From the NCBI GenBank assembly GCA_965284365.1, contig OZ260079.1, positions 2,356,001 through 2,420,000 of the forward strand: 64,000 bases of DNA, in the 5' to 3' direction. Below the pieces are notes generated by a model. That model was not told where the DNA came from. It was given only the letters and a program-made list of their open reading frames with translations, and made no database searches. Below, in pieces: positions 44,302 through 53,353 of this stretch; the stretch's first letter is position 1, and each line of letters opens with the position of its first letter. Origin of the DNA: Phragmitibacter sp965284365 (GTDB taxonomy: Bacteria; Verrucomicrobiota; Verrucomicrobiia; Verrucomicrobiales; Verrucomicrobiaceae). The translations under genes and the position numbers were made by a program.

Positions 44302-46524
44302 TTAGCGCTGCCGGAAAGCATCCGCCGTGCCATTGCTGCCCGCCAGTCTCTCGAGTTCCGGGAGCCTCGGAGGTTCGGATTCTCTGGGCGCATCCTCACG
44401 TAGTCTTCTCTTTTCTGCGTCCGTAGGAAGCAAAGCTCGGCGTACCTCTTCTGGAGTTTGCGGTCGCTCGGACGTGGCAGGCTGGGCGTCTGAAGCAGCC
44501 GACCCGCTGGACTCATTTCCCTGAGGTGACGCCACATCTGACAATGGCGGACGATCCGCCACTTTCGTAAAAAACGAAATCAGCATGATCACCATGGTCG
44601 CAAATACAATCGCCCAAACCACCATGCCCATGCGGCCACGAGGCGGGACGCCTTTGCTCTTGGGTGTATTGATAGTAGGCACGCGGAGCAGGGAAACCGG
44701 AGACTTGGTAGAGCCATAGAAATTGGTGAATGCACCATCTGGCTCGTCGTCCGTTACTGCCTGATCTTCATCGAAATCCGAAATGGTGCCTGCATGCTCG
44801 ACCGGCTCGCTGGAGGTTATCGGAGCAAGGGTGCGCGCGACAGGCGAAGGAGAGCGACGTTGCGGAAGCGCAATGCCGTTCTCGGATTCCAGTTCAGGAA
44901 CGGCAACCCACTGCTCAAGTCCTGCCATAAACTCTGAAGGGCTAAGAGCGGGGCGATCAGGGTCAATGCTGTCCCGCACAAAGGCGGCGATACCGTCTGG
45001 AACGGAGTCAGGCAGATTGAATTGATCTTTTAGCTGCTGTTCGCCACTGAGGAGATAAGCTGCCAGCGCTGCAAACGAGCGGTTACGAAATGCCTCGGCT
45101 CGCAGGTTTTCGTCGTCTTCTTCCCTGCGGCTGGTCTCGACCAGATGAGGCTCATAGAGGCTCCGCATGGTCGTGTGAGGCCGAAGCATCACAAGGAACT
45201 TTGGCCAGGCGTCCAGACGTTTTTGCCACAGTTTTTCCATTTCCCGCGAGTTCGGGACAGCGCCTTGGAGCCAGAGCGTCAGGTTGCTGGGATGTAAATC
45301 CAGTCTGGCAATTCCGCACTCGTGGGCTTGTTCGATCCCGCGCCGAACCTGTCTCAGTACGAGCAGGACTTCTGGCGGATTCAAATACACGCGCTCTGTG
45401 ATGAGGCGGCTCAGAGGGAATCCAGTGCCGGCCTCTTCGGTTACAAACGTTAGATCTGGGCTTTCCCAGACACTGCTTGATCTCAGGATGTTGGGATGTT
45501 TTTCCGCATCAAAACGCCACATCTGTAGCGGGACAGCATCATAATGCTGATTGGAGATAATCCGCCGGGGCGGCAGGAGATGAACCTGTAGAGGACGATC
45601 CGTCCGCGGATCGTTGCCGCGCAAGACGAACGGGTACCGGTGCTGTTCTGCGTTCTCGTCCAAGGTTAGCCTGCCTTTTAGCAGTTGGGAGAGAGCGAGC
45701 TTATGCAGAAGAATTTCTCGCAGGGAGGACATCGGAACCATCCCGTCCGTGGCAACAAGATGCCGGCGGGAATTACGGCCTTGAAGATCACGTGCCTGAG
45801 TCTGAAGAGTATCCCGGACTTCATCCCGGAGACGTACAAGCGATGCAGGAGCGTTGTGGGGATTGAGAAGCGTGGTGCGGAGAATCGCGCGCAATCCGGT
45901 GGGCAAACCAGTGAGCACAGGTAGTCGATCACAGTCGTCTCCGGCATAGCTTTTACCTGTCAGCATGAGGAAGATGACCAGACAGGTTTCGTAAACCAAC
46001 CGCTGTTGCGTATCGGCACTCTCCTCCGAGTCAAGTCTGCCAAATCCATACTCGGGCAGGCACAATTGCAGGAAGGTTTCTTCCATCAGTGTGATGTGTG
46101 TCCCATGCAGACTTACGCCGGCGAGTAGCTTCTGTGTGGGAACCAGCTTGATGAGATCTTCCAAAAGTTGGAGGACTAAGCTGAAAACGGTGGCCGTTGG
46201 CAGGACGCCACGCCGCTGGATGTAGTTCTCCAGCAACTCTCCATCGGTCAGATTGCTGGCATAAAAAACGGTGTCATCGTCTTCTCCGCATTCCAAAATG
46301 CGAGGAAATGTCCGGCTATGCAAATTGCTGGCGGCCGCGATTTGCTCGTAAGCAAGGGCCTTGGCCTCTGACTGGACGACATCTTTCAGGATGTGCAGTT
46401 CGATAAGGTGGCAGGACACCGTATCGAAAGCCAGAAGGGTAAGTTCCGACGGCGAACGTGGGATTTCGACGGCGCGGCCATCCGCTCCCCGGGAAATTTC
46501 ATAATGTCCAAATCGTTCTGTCAC
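44302..46524 (-). CDS. tandem pseudokinase membrane protein upstream of btubA
   Basis: A 740-residue protein from a GTG. Residues about 5-235 and 297-560 each follow a protein-kinase fold. In the first, the catalytic loop reads L-H-G-T-H-I-T-L and DFG is E-Y-G-F-G; no VAIK Lys is evident. In the second, A-R-L-D-L-H-P-S-N-L (406-415) keeps the catalytic-loop Asp and Asn but not the His, and no DFG follows (F-L-V-M-L-R-P). Both are therefore probably pseudokinases. An acidic, low-complexity linker (about 570-625) leads to a transmembrane helix at about 633-653 and a Pro/Glu/Arg-rich tail of about 87 residues, likely outside the cytoplasm. It lies 138 bp upstream of btubA on the same strand. Confidence 0.8.
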   Translation of the reverse strand: MTERFGHYEISRGADGRAVEIPRSPSELTLLAFDTVSCHLIELHILKDVVQSEAKALAYEQIAAASNLHSRTFPRILECGEDDDTVFYASNLTDGELLENYIQRRGVLPTATVFSLVLQLLEDLIKLVPTQKLLAGVSLHGTHITLMEETFLQLCLPEYGFGRLDSEESADTQQRLVYETCLVIFLMLTGKSYAGDDCDRLPVLTGLPTGLRAILRTTLLNPHNAPASLVRLRDEVRDTLQTQARDLQGRNSRRHLVATDGMVPMSSLREILLHKLALSQLLKGRLTLDENAEQHRYPFVLRGNDPRTDRPLQVHLLPPRRIISNQHYDAVPLQMWRFDAEKHPNILRSSSVWESPDLTFVTEEAGTGFPLSRLITERVYLNPPEVLLVLRQVRRGIEQAHECGIARLDLHPSNLTLWLQGAVPNSREMEKLWQKRLDAWPKFLVMLRPHTTMRSLYEPHLVETSRREEDDENLRAEAFRNRSFAALAAYLLSGEQQLKDQFNLPDSVPDGIAAFVRDSIDPDRPALSPSEFMAGLEQWVAVPELESENGIALPQRRSPSPVARTLAPITSSEPVEHAGTISDFDEDQAVTDDEPDGAFTNFYGSTKSPVSLLRVPTINTPKSKGVPPRGRMGMVVWAIVFATMVIMLISFFTKVADRPPLSDVASPQGNESSGSAASDAQPATSERPQTPEEVRRALLPTDAEKRRLREDAPRESEPPRLPELERLAGSNGTADAFRQR

Positions 46525-46820
46525 TCTTGTCTGACGTCAAAGCACGGCGACCACGCGGAAAAACATATTCCTCATCCCGCAGCCACGAGGTTGGGGATAA
46601 TCAGGAATTATTCCGATGTAAGAAAACTCTAAGCCAACGGGCATAAAATTTCCATGATAAAATCTCGTTTGTGATAACGTTTGCATTTATTCAAGGAAAT
46701 TACAGTATTTCTTAGAGCAACTTTTTGGAAAAACGGCTTTCTGCGACTAGTTGGCTCAGGCAAAAAACTGCGTTTCGGCGATAAATTCGGAGCGATTCGC
46801 GCCGTTCTCTCAGCCCCCCA
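46525..46820. promoter_or_regulatory. divergent promoter region between pseudokinase and PEP-CTERM gene
   Basis: A 296-bp AT-richer gap that must drive the pseudokinase/tubulin genes leftward and the large repeat protein rightward. AT-rich hexamers cluster at 46660-46720 (TGATAACGTTTGCATTTATTCAAGG) but no confident -35/-10 pair was defined. The repeat-protein ATG is preceded by CAGCCCCCCA, with no Shine-Dalgarno. Confidence 0.4.
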
Positions 46821-49800
46821 ATGCGAACTCGTTCCCTCTTCCTAGCCTTGTCACTGGCTGCGGTCTCCTTGCCCGTACGTGCTGCAAATTTTTATTGGGG
46901 AGGAGATGCCAACAACTCTCTGCAGACCCTGGGCAATTGGTGGACTGATGTGGCTAATACGGCTTCCGCCGTGGCCATACCGGGAGTTAATGACGTAGCG
47001 GTATTCAACTCGAATGTCGTTGTGAATCCCTTTGCCACCCTGGGAGCGAATACGTCGCTGCAGGGGATCAGCTTCAATGGCAATTCCTCAACTCCCATCA
47101 CTATCGGCACCCTCAATGACTATGTGCTTACGTTGGGAACCGCAGGGATCGCTGTGCAGAGCGGCGCGGGCGCTCATGTGATCAATTCGAGTCTGAATGT
47201 CAACGCCACGCAGACCTGGAACAATGTGAGCGGTAATCCCCTTACCGTCGCGGGGACGCTGACTCTTGGGGCTACTGCCGGCCAAATTCTGAACCTCACT
47301 GGAACGAGTGGCATCGCGATCACCGGCGCAACGTCCACAGCTGCCAGCCGCACCATTAACATCACGAACACGGGGGGTGTTACTTTTGCGGACATTGCCA
47401 TTGGCACCAACAATGTGCTGACCATTGACACGGGGGCCGGTGTGACGGCTCAGATCAATGGAGTGATGTCTGGAAGTAACTTTCACAAAGACGGACTTGG
47501 AACCGTCGAGTTCAACGCCACGAACACCTTCAGCGGCAACCTGCGCATCATCGAAGGCACGGTGAAAGTGAACGCCTCCAATTCGGCTTCGAGTTCAGGA
47601 CAAATCATCTTTGGCAATGCAGGCGGTGGGCTGGGGACCGACGGCTTCGGCACCCTCACTCTGGACAATAATACAGCCGTGACTTTTCGACTAGGAGGAA
47701 CCCTGTATGTCCATCCTGCGAGTGACGGCGCGATCATCAATTCTGCGGGCGGCGGGAGCGCGGTCTCCACCTTGGCGCTTTATGCGAACCGGAGCTTTAT
47801 CGTAAATCAGACGTCAGCTGCCACGGACTTGCTGGTGGCTGTGGGGATATCCAACGGCAATGCTGCCATCAATACGCTGACCAAACAATCGATTGGCACG
47901 ATGGTCATGCAGGGAGTGAACAGCTACCTCGGCGGAACTTTCGTGGAGCGTGGCACCCTGGTGCTCGATTACACCATCAACAATGGCGACAACAAACTGA
48001 GTAATACCGCCGCGCTGACCTTACGAGGCGGCACACTGGTGATGGATGGGAATGCCACAGCGGCCACCTCTGAAACCGCCCAGTCCCTCGCTGTGGGGCG
48101 GGGGCTCAACACACTCTCCTTGCAAAGCAACGGGCAGGCGGTGACGTTGAATCTCACCAACGGACTTAGCCGCAGTGTTGGCGAAGGCATCCTGCGAATC
48201 ACGACCAACGACCCGGCAAATGCAACGATCACTGTTGCTGGCGGACTGACTAATAACGCGACTGGAATCCTGGGAGGTTGGGCGATTTATGGAGACCGTT
48301 GGGCCACCCGCACCGCAGGCAATCAGATTGCTGCGTTGACCGGCACGATTCAAAACAACAAAGCTCTGTGGGTTGCTGCCGACCACGTCGTGGTGGATGG
48401 GGCGCTCACTGGCGTGCTCAAGACTTCAGAAATCGCATCGCTCATCTTCGATGCCCCAGTCGCCAATACGCTCACCATCGACGGCAACACCAGGGTCCTC
48501 ACTTTGGCGGCCGGCGCCATCCTCATCACCGCGGATGTGGGAGCAAATAACACGCTCATCACTGGAGGGCTTCTTATGTCAAAGACCTCAACTGTCAATT
48601 CGGTCAATGAGATGATTATCACGAATCTCTCTACCGGGACGTTGCGGATTGAAGCGACTCTGGCCACTTCCAACACGCCGCAATCCACGACGCAGCATGT
48701 TGTTCTGGGCGGCAGTGGTGTCATTGAGTTGGCGGGACGCAACCACTACAACGGCACGACTTACGTCCAGGGGAATGTTCGCGTCTCGGGTGGTCAAACG
48801 ATCAACGATTTTGCCACTTTGAGTATCGCCGCTGGTGGGGAGATGACTTCGATTGGCGCCGTCTTTGATCTCAACGGTGGCGCGGAGTCTGTCGGCAATT
48901 TGACTGGTGGTGGTGCCACTGATGATACCTACTCCGAAGTGGGGGTGGGTGAAATTCGCTTAGGCACAGGGGGATCGCTGACCATCAACCAGACCAGCAA
49001 TACCACGCTGAACGCCCGCGTCACAGGCACCAATGCCACGTTGACCAAACTGGGCGCAGGAACGCTCACAACATCACAGAACAATGCGCATACCATGTCT
49101 GGGGAAATTCGGGTCTTCGGTGGAATGATTGATTTGCTAGGTGGTGCCACCGGGTTCGGCTCCATCAATACGGTGAGGCTGCGCGGTGGACAGATCCGGA
49201 GTGAGCAAAATGCTACGGATGCATCCATCAACAAGATCAACAACAACGCCACACTGATCCTGGAAGGCACCACTGGAAACGGATTTGCCGTAACCAGCAA
49301 TCAAAACGCAACCCGCACGGAGTCGCTCCAGGCTCTGCAATTGGCAAGTGGGTCGAATGTCATCACCTTGGACAATACCGCCGCCACGACAACAGCGGCG
49401 CTTACCACACTCGCTTTCACGGGAGCCACTTCGTTTTCCCGTACCAATGGAGGCACGCTATATGTGCGGGGCCCAAGTCTCGGAGGTACTCCAAGTGCCA
49501 CGAATGATGCGACTCGCGTGACTTTTACAAACGCTACTAACATCAACACTTACCTGATAGGCACCTCCACTACGGCGGGAGCGACCAACTTGAAAATTCT
49601 TCCTTTTGCCATTGGTGATTCGCTTACGGGATTTGGAGATAGCTTTCTCACCGTGGATGCAACCGTAGGGAACAGCCTTCGGACATTGGCCAGTGGGGAG
49701 TATGCGACCGTGTACGGAACTGCGGCCGCTGATGCCAACCTGCGTCTCTCCGCATCGGCCTCTACCCTAGCCACCAAAACGCTCAATTCGCTTCGCATCG

Positions 49801-52481
49801 ACAGTAGTGCGGGTGGCGTGTTGCTGGAGGGTGACGATGGTATTGTATCTGGTAATCCCGCGGCAGTATTGACGCTCACCAGTGGTGGACTGTTAGCGAC
49901 TGCCGGCGCTTCGGACAATGACACTATGATTCGCGGATATGGATCAATCCTGGCGGGCACAAGTGCCCTCACCGCTGACGAACTGATAGTTCATGTAACC
50001 AGTTCCAACGCGATACCCTCCGGAGCCAGTTTGCGGATTGAATCGACGATTGCCGACAATGGCGGAGCGACCTCAGTGACCAAGTCCGGTGGTGGAACTT
50101 TGGTTTTGGCAGGAGCGAATTCCTACACTGGCATCACCACCGTGAATGAAGGTGTTCTGGAGTTTTCCAGTGCGGCCAATCTGGGCACGGGGGGAATGCG
50201 TTTGGCAGGGGGCACCCTCCGCTGGGCGGCAGGAAACACCGCAGACATCACGGCTGGCGGGGCTCAGGTCACTCTGCTTGGTGCATCAAACTATTTCACT
50301 CCCGGGGCCGGGGGCAACATCATGGGAGTGGGCAACGTCTTCGACGTGGGCACAAACAACGTGACGCTGAGCGGCAGCATCGGTGGCTCGGGTTATGGCG
50401 GGCTCACTAAGATCGGGTCCGGTACGCTTACACTCTCTACGGCGCCGACTTACACTGGCAACACCGTCATTTCCGAGGGGACGATGAACTTTGCGAACAT
50501 TGCAGCGAATACGATGGAAGGCCTCTATCTGGTTAGTTCCACAGGGGGCACGCTGTCATCCACGGTCACGAGTGGTGTGAATCTTCAGTCTCTCGTGGTA
50601 GCGGGTGTATACAACGGCACCAATCAAGTTACTGGCACCTTCACCGTCAATGGCGGCGCTGTGAACATTGGTAAAGGCGAGGGCGATGATTTTATTTTAA
50701 TCGGCTACCGCGACACAAGTTCCCTTGGGCCCGCTGCGGGTACGAACACCGTAGGCACGGTTGATCTCCGAAACGCATCATCCGTAGTGCTTAATGTGAA
50801 CCGCATTCAGCTGGGGGTTTATCAGGGGACGACAGTGGGAGGTGTAACGAACGTGACATCGTCAGGCAGTCTGTTGCTTTCCAATACGAGCAATGTCATC
50901 ACCGCGGGCAGCATCACGCTGGGATATTCCCCGACGTCAGTAGTGAACAGCACTCCGACTTCCACGATCAATCTTGGCACTGGCACCACCACCATCAACA
51001 CCGATAGCTTTGTCATCGGTGGCATCCGTTCCAAAGCGACCGTCACCATTGGCGCGGGAGGCAGCTTCACACTACGCGGGCAACAAGGGGGTGATAGTGG
51101 CGCAAACCTTTACATCGCGGATAACGACGCAACAGGAACGGGCACGGCGAACACGTCATCCCTGACTCTGACTGGAGCGAGCAACGTGGATATGAAACTG
51201 AACCTGCTGGTCATCGGCAGGCTGGGTGGCAGCGCTAACGGTGGATATGGAAGAGGCACACTCACCTTCGACGTTGGCGTCATTGAAGCGACCACCATTC
51301 GCCTCGCTGATGCGAACTACTCGGATCCTACCGGCACGAATCCGCAGAACACCACGGGTACCATAGTGCAGGCAGGAACAGCGACCATGCGCTTCGGGAA
51401 CATGAGTGGAGGAACCGGCGTAGCGACCTACACATGGACCAAGGGCACTGTGGAAAATATTGCCGGGATGAACCTCGTGAATGAAAACGTCAACATGACG
51501 CTCGCGGGTGTGAGCACAACGGACCCTTCCCAGCATTTGTTCAACGTGTCAGCCGGACAGACTGCGACATTGCGATCCACTGCTGCATTTGTCGGAACGG
51601 GATCGCTGACCAAAGGTGGAAGCGGCAGCCTCATCCTCGAAGGCACCAACACAAACTCGGGCAATGTGCGAATCACCGGCGGCACCATGGCCCTCAGCGG
51701 CAATGGCGTCATGAATGATGCCGCCTGGATGAATGTAGATGGCGGCGCATCATTCGACATCGCCGCACGCACCGGAGCCGCTTACACGACCGATGCTACG
51801 ATCTCTGGCACGGGCACCATCGGCGGTGCGGCGGCTACTTTGACAGTGGGAAGCAATGTAGGGACGGTGAACACCAATGGTGTGCTCAAGCCAGGTAGTT
51901 CTAGCTTGAACGCGAGTCTCGCCAGCGCCACAACGGTAGGTGATCAAACCGGCACACTGACGGTTTCAGGCAACCTCATCCTGGCCACGAATGCTACACG
52001 TGTAGATCGCGCCCTTCTGCAAACAGGCGCAACGGATCGTAATGCGGCGTCGACGCTGGCCACTTACGGTGGGGATATCGCGTTGTGGGTGGACAATATC
52101 GATACCGACTTTGCTTCGTTCATGACGGGCGCCGGTACGAATCACGATCTCATCGGCATTTCGGACGGCCTCACAATCAATCTCAATGGCCGCATCAGTG
52201 TGATTTCTTACAGTGGCTACACCGGCAGGTTCGGTGACGTCTTCAATCTCCTCGATTGGAGTGGAATGGTGACCGATAATGGATTTGTGACTGGCACCCG
52301 ATACCAGACGGGTTCTGAGGCAAATCTGGATCTGGATTTGTTCCAGCTTTCCGCAGGGCTGGTTTGGGACACCAGTCTGTTCGCGAGCAACGGCGTTGTT
52401 GTGGTGGTGCCTGAACCACACCGCGCGTTCTTGATCTTCATTGCGGGGGCAATGATCCTGATGCGGCGCAGACGACGCTAG
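46821..52481 (+). CDS. giant PEP-CTERM autotransporter-repeat surface protein
   Basis: A 1,886-residue exported protein. A signal peptide (to about residue 21, V-R-A|A-N-F) is followed by a parallel beta-helix rich in Gly, Thr, Asn and Ser. At least seven autotransporter-associated beta-strand repeats are recognisable, with the pattern L-T-K-x-G-x-G-T-L-x-L-x-G-x-N-x-Y-x-G-x-T near residues 220, 353, 630, 740, 1086, 1193 and 1594. The C-terminus V-P-E-P, hydrophobic helix, then R-R-R-R-R is a PEP-CTERM exosortase sorting signal, so the protein is probably anchored or released through exosortase rather than by its own barrel. No catalytic motif is seen; adhesion or matrix is inferred. It is divergent from the tubulin locus. 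Confidence 0.9.
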   Translation: MRTRSLFLALSLAAVSLPVRAANFYWGGDANNSLQTLGNWWTDVANTASAVAIPGVNDVAVFNSNVVVNPFATLGANTSLQGISFNGNSSTPITIGTLNDYVLTLGTAGIAVQSGAGAHVINSSLNVNATQTWNNVSGNPLTVAGTLTLGATAGQILNLTGTSGIAITGATSTAASRTINITNTGGVTFADIAIGTNNVLTIDTGAGVTAQINGVMSGSNFHKDGLGTVEFNATNTFSGNLRIIEGTVKVNASNSASSSGQIIFGNAGGGLGTDGFGTLTLDNNTAVTFRLGGTLYVHPASDGAIINSAGGGSAVSTLALYANRSFIVNQTSAATDLLVAVGISNGNAAINTLTKQSIGTMVMQGVNSYLGGTFVERGTLVLDYTINNGDNKLSNTAALTLRGGTLVMDGNATAATSETAQSLAVGRGLNTLSLQSNGQAVTLNLTNGLSRSVGEGILRITTNDPANATITVAGGLTNNATGILGGWAIYGDRWATRTAGNQIAALTGTIQNNKALWVAADHVVVDGALTGVLKTSEIASLIFDAPVANTLTIDGNTRVLTLAAGAILITADVGANNTLITGGLLMSKTSTVNSVNEMIITNLSTGTLRIEATLATSNTPQSTTQHVVLGGSGVIELAGRNHYNGTTYVQGNVRVSGGQTINDFATLSIAAGGEMTSIGAVFDLNGGAESVGNLTGGGATDDTYSEVGVGEIRLGTGGSLTINQTSNTTLNARVTGTNATLTKLGAGTLTTSQNNAHTMSGEIRVFGGMIDLLGGATGFGSINTVRLRGGQIRSEQNATDASINKINNNATLILEGTTGNGFAVTSNQNATRTESLQALQLASGSNVITLDNTAATTTAALTTLAFTGATSFSRTNGGTLYVRGPSLGGTPSATNDATRVTFTNATNINTYLIGTSTTAGATNLKILPFAIGDSLTGFGDSFLTVDATVGNSLRTLASGEYATVYGTAAADANLRLSASASTLATKTLNSLRIDSSAGGVLLEGDDGIVSGNPAAVLTLTSGGLLATAGASDNDTMIRGYGSILAGTSALTADELIVHVTSSNAIPSGASLRIESTIADNGGATSVTKSGGGTLVLAGANSYTGITTVNEGVLEFSSAANLGTGGMRLAGGTLRWAAGNTADITAGGAQVTLLGASNYFTPGAGGNIMGVGNVFDVGTNNVTLSGSIGGSGYGGLTKIGSGTLTLSTAPTYTGNTVISEGTMNFANIAANTMEGLYLVSSTGGTLSSTVTSGVNLQSLVVAGVYNGTNQVTGTFTVNGGAVNIGKGEGDDFILIGYRDTSSLGPAAGTNTVGTVDLRNASSVVLNVNRIQLGVYQGTTVGGVTNVTSSGSLLLSNTSNVITAGSITLGYSPTSVVNSTPTSTINLGTGTTTINTDSFVIGGIRSKATVTIGAGGSFTLRGQQGGDSGANLYIADNDATGTGTANTSSLTLTGASNVDMKLNLLVIGRLGGSANGGYGRGTLTFDVGVIEATTIRLADANYSDPTGTNPQNTTGTIVQAGTATMRFGNMSGGTGVATYTWTKGTVENIAGMNLVNENVNMTLAGVSTTDPSQHLFNVSAGQTATLRSTAAFVGTGSLTKGGSGSLILEGTNTNSGNVRITGGTMALSGNGVMNDAAWMNVDGGASFDIAARTGAAYTTDATISGTGTIGGAAATLTVGSNVGTVNTNGVLKPGSSSLNASLASATTVGDQTGTLTVSGNLILATNATRVDRALLQTGATDRNAASTLATYGGDIALWVDNIDTDFASFMTGAGTNHDLIGISDGLTINLNGRISVISYSGYTGRFGDVFNLLDWSGMVTDNGFVTGTRYQTGSEANLDLDLFQLSAGLVWDTSLFASNGVVVVVPEPHRAFLIFIAGAMILMRRRRR

Positions 52482-52520
52482 CAATTCATGCTGTTAGCTG
52501 CCGCTCGGATAGAAATCCTT

Positions 52521-53042
52521 ATGTCTTATTCATTCGCGAGTTCTCGCACGCTTTGGCTGGCGGCGATAGTCATGCCCCTTCTGTTCGCCAGTTGCCAGAG
52601 TGCATCCACCAAGCCTAATTCAACGGACACGTCTCCTCGCAGCGGACAGGCAACATATGCCGGCAATTCGCCTGTCGGCACTCCATCGGACCAACTAGGG
52701 GCACTCTCCGCCTTGGAGTACCCCGCGAATTCAGAATGGATCTATAAACTCGCCACGGTGGAAGATGTGCAGGCGACCATCTCGTCCAGCAACCCTTCCG
52801 AAGCATCCGTAACAGTACGGGGTCTTTTGCCTGACGGAGCAACGCGGATCAACAACGTCAAAGTGCAGCGACTGCCCGAAGGCATTTTCCTGACCATCAC
52901 AACGGCTAGACCTCGCAAAGCAATGGCCACCATGGCGCTAGTGCCTTTCGAGCGGACGGTTCAGGTCGATCTCAAGGGGCTACCCAAAGGCGAAAGCCGA
53001 ATCACGGCAAATGACGCTCCTACGACAGTTATTGTCCCCTGA
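52521..53042 (+). CDS. small putative lipoprotein
   Basis: A 173-residue protein starting M-S-Y-S-F-A-S-S-R, with a hydrophobic segment and lipobox L-L-F-A-S-C (Cys near 27). The rest is Ser/Thr-rich then beta-rich (A-T-V-E-D-V-Q-A-T-I, V-T-V-R-G-L-L-P-D-G). No family is recognised. It follows the PEP-CTERM gene by 39 bp, so the two may be co-expressed. Confidence 0.7.
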   Translation: MSYSFASSRTLWLAAIVMPLLFASCQSASTKPNSTDTSPRSGQATYAGNSPVGTPSDQLGALSALEYPANSEWIYKLATVEDVQATISSSNPSEASVTVRGLLPDGATRINNVKVQRLPEGIFLTITTARPRKAMATMALVPFERTVQVDLKGLPKGESRITANDAPTTVIVP

Positions 53043-53070
53043 TCAGGAAGACCAGCCGAGGCCGGAAAAT

Positions 53071-53115
53071 AAAAAAACCGCTCCGCCGGAGCTAAGCTCA
53101 ACGTGCGGAGCGGTT
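53071..53115 (-). terminator. rho-independent terminator on the minus strand
   Basis: AACCGCTCCGC (53076-53086) pairs perfectly with GCGGAGCGGTT (53105-53115); read on the minus strand the stem is followed by seven T residues. It lies 239 bp beyond the pheT stop. The rest of the 53043-53353 gap has no gene that I can see. Confidence 0.75.
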
Positions 53116-53353
53116 ACATCCCACTTGTGCCGTTTCAGAAGCTGGCTGCCGTTCCCAGGAGAGCGACAAGGTGGAGACCCGCCATTAAACGCGCTGCCGT
53201 CCAGTAAAGGCGTGGCATAACATTCGGGGCGCAGCCTCCGGTGCTTTCAATTATCGGTTCGTGCCATGTGCGTCTGGAACAACGAACACTGCAGGAAATT
53301 CGATTCCGTTGCCGGAAAAATTGGGTGATGAAAAAGAGCGGAAATTGGAACTA

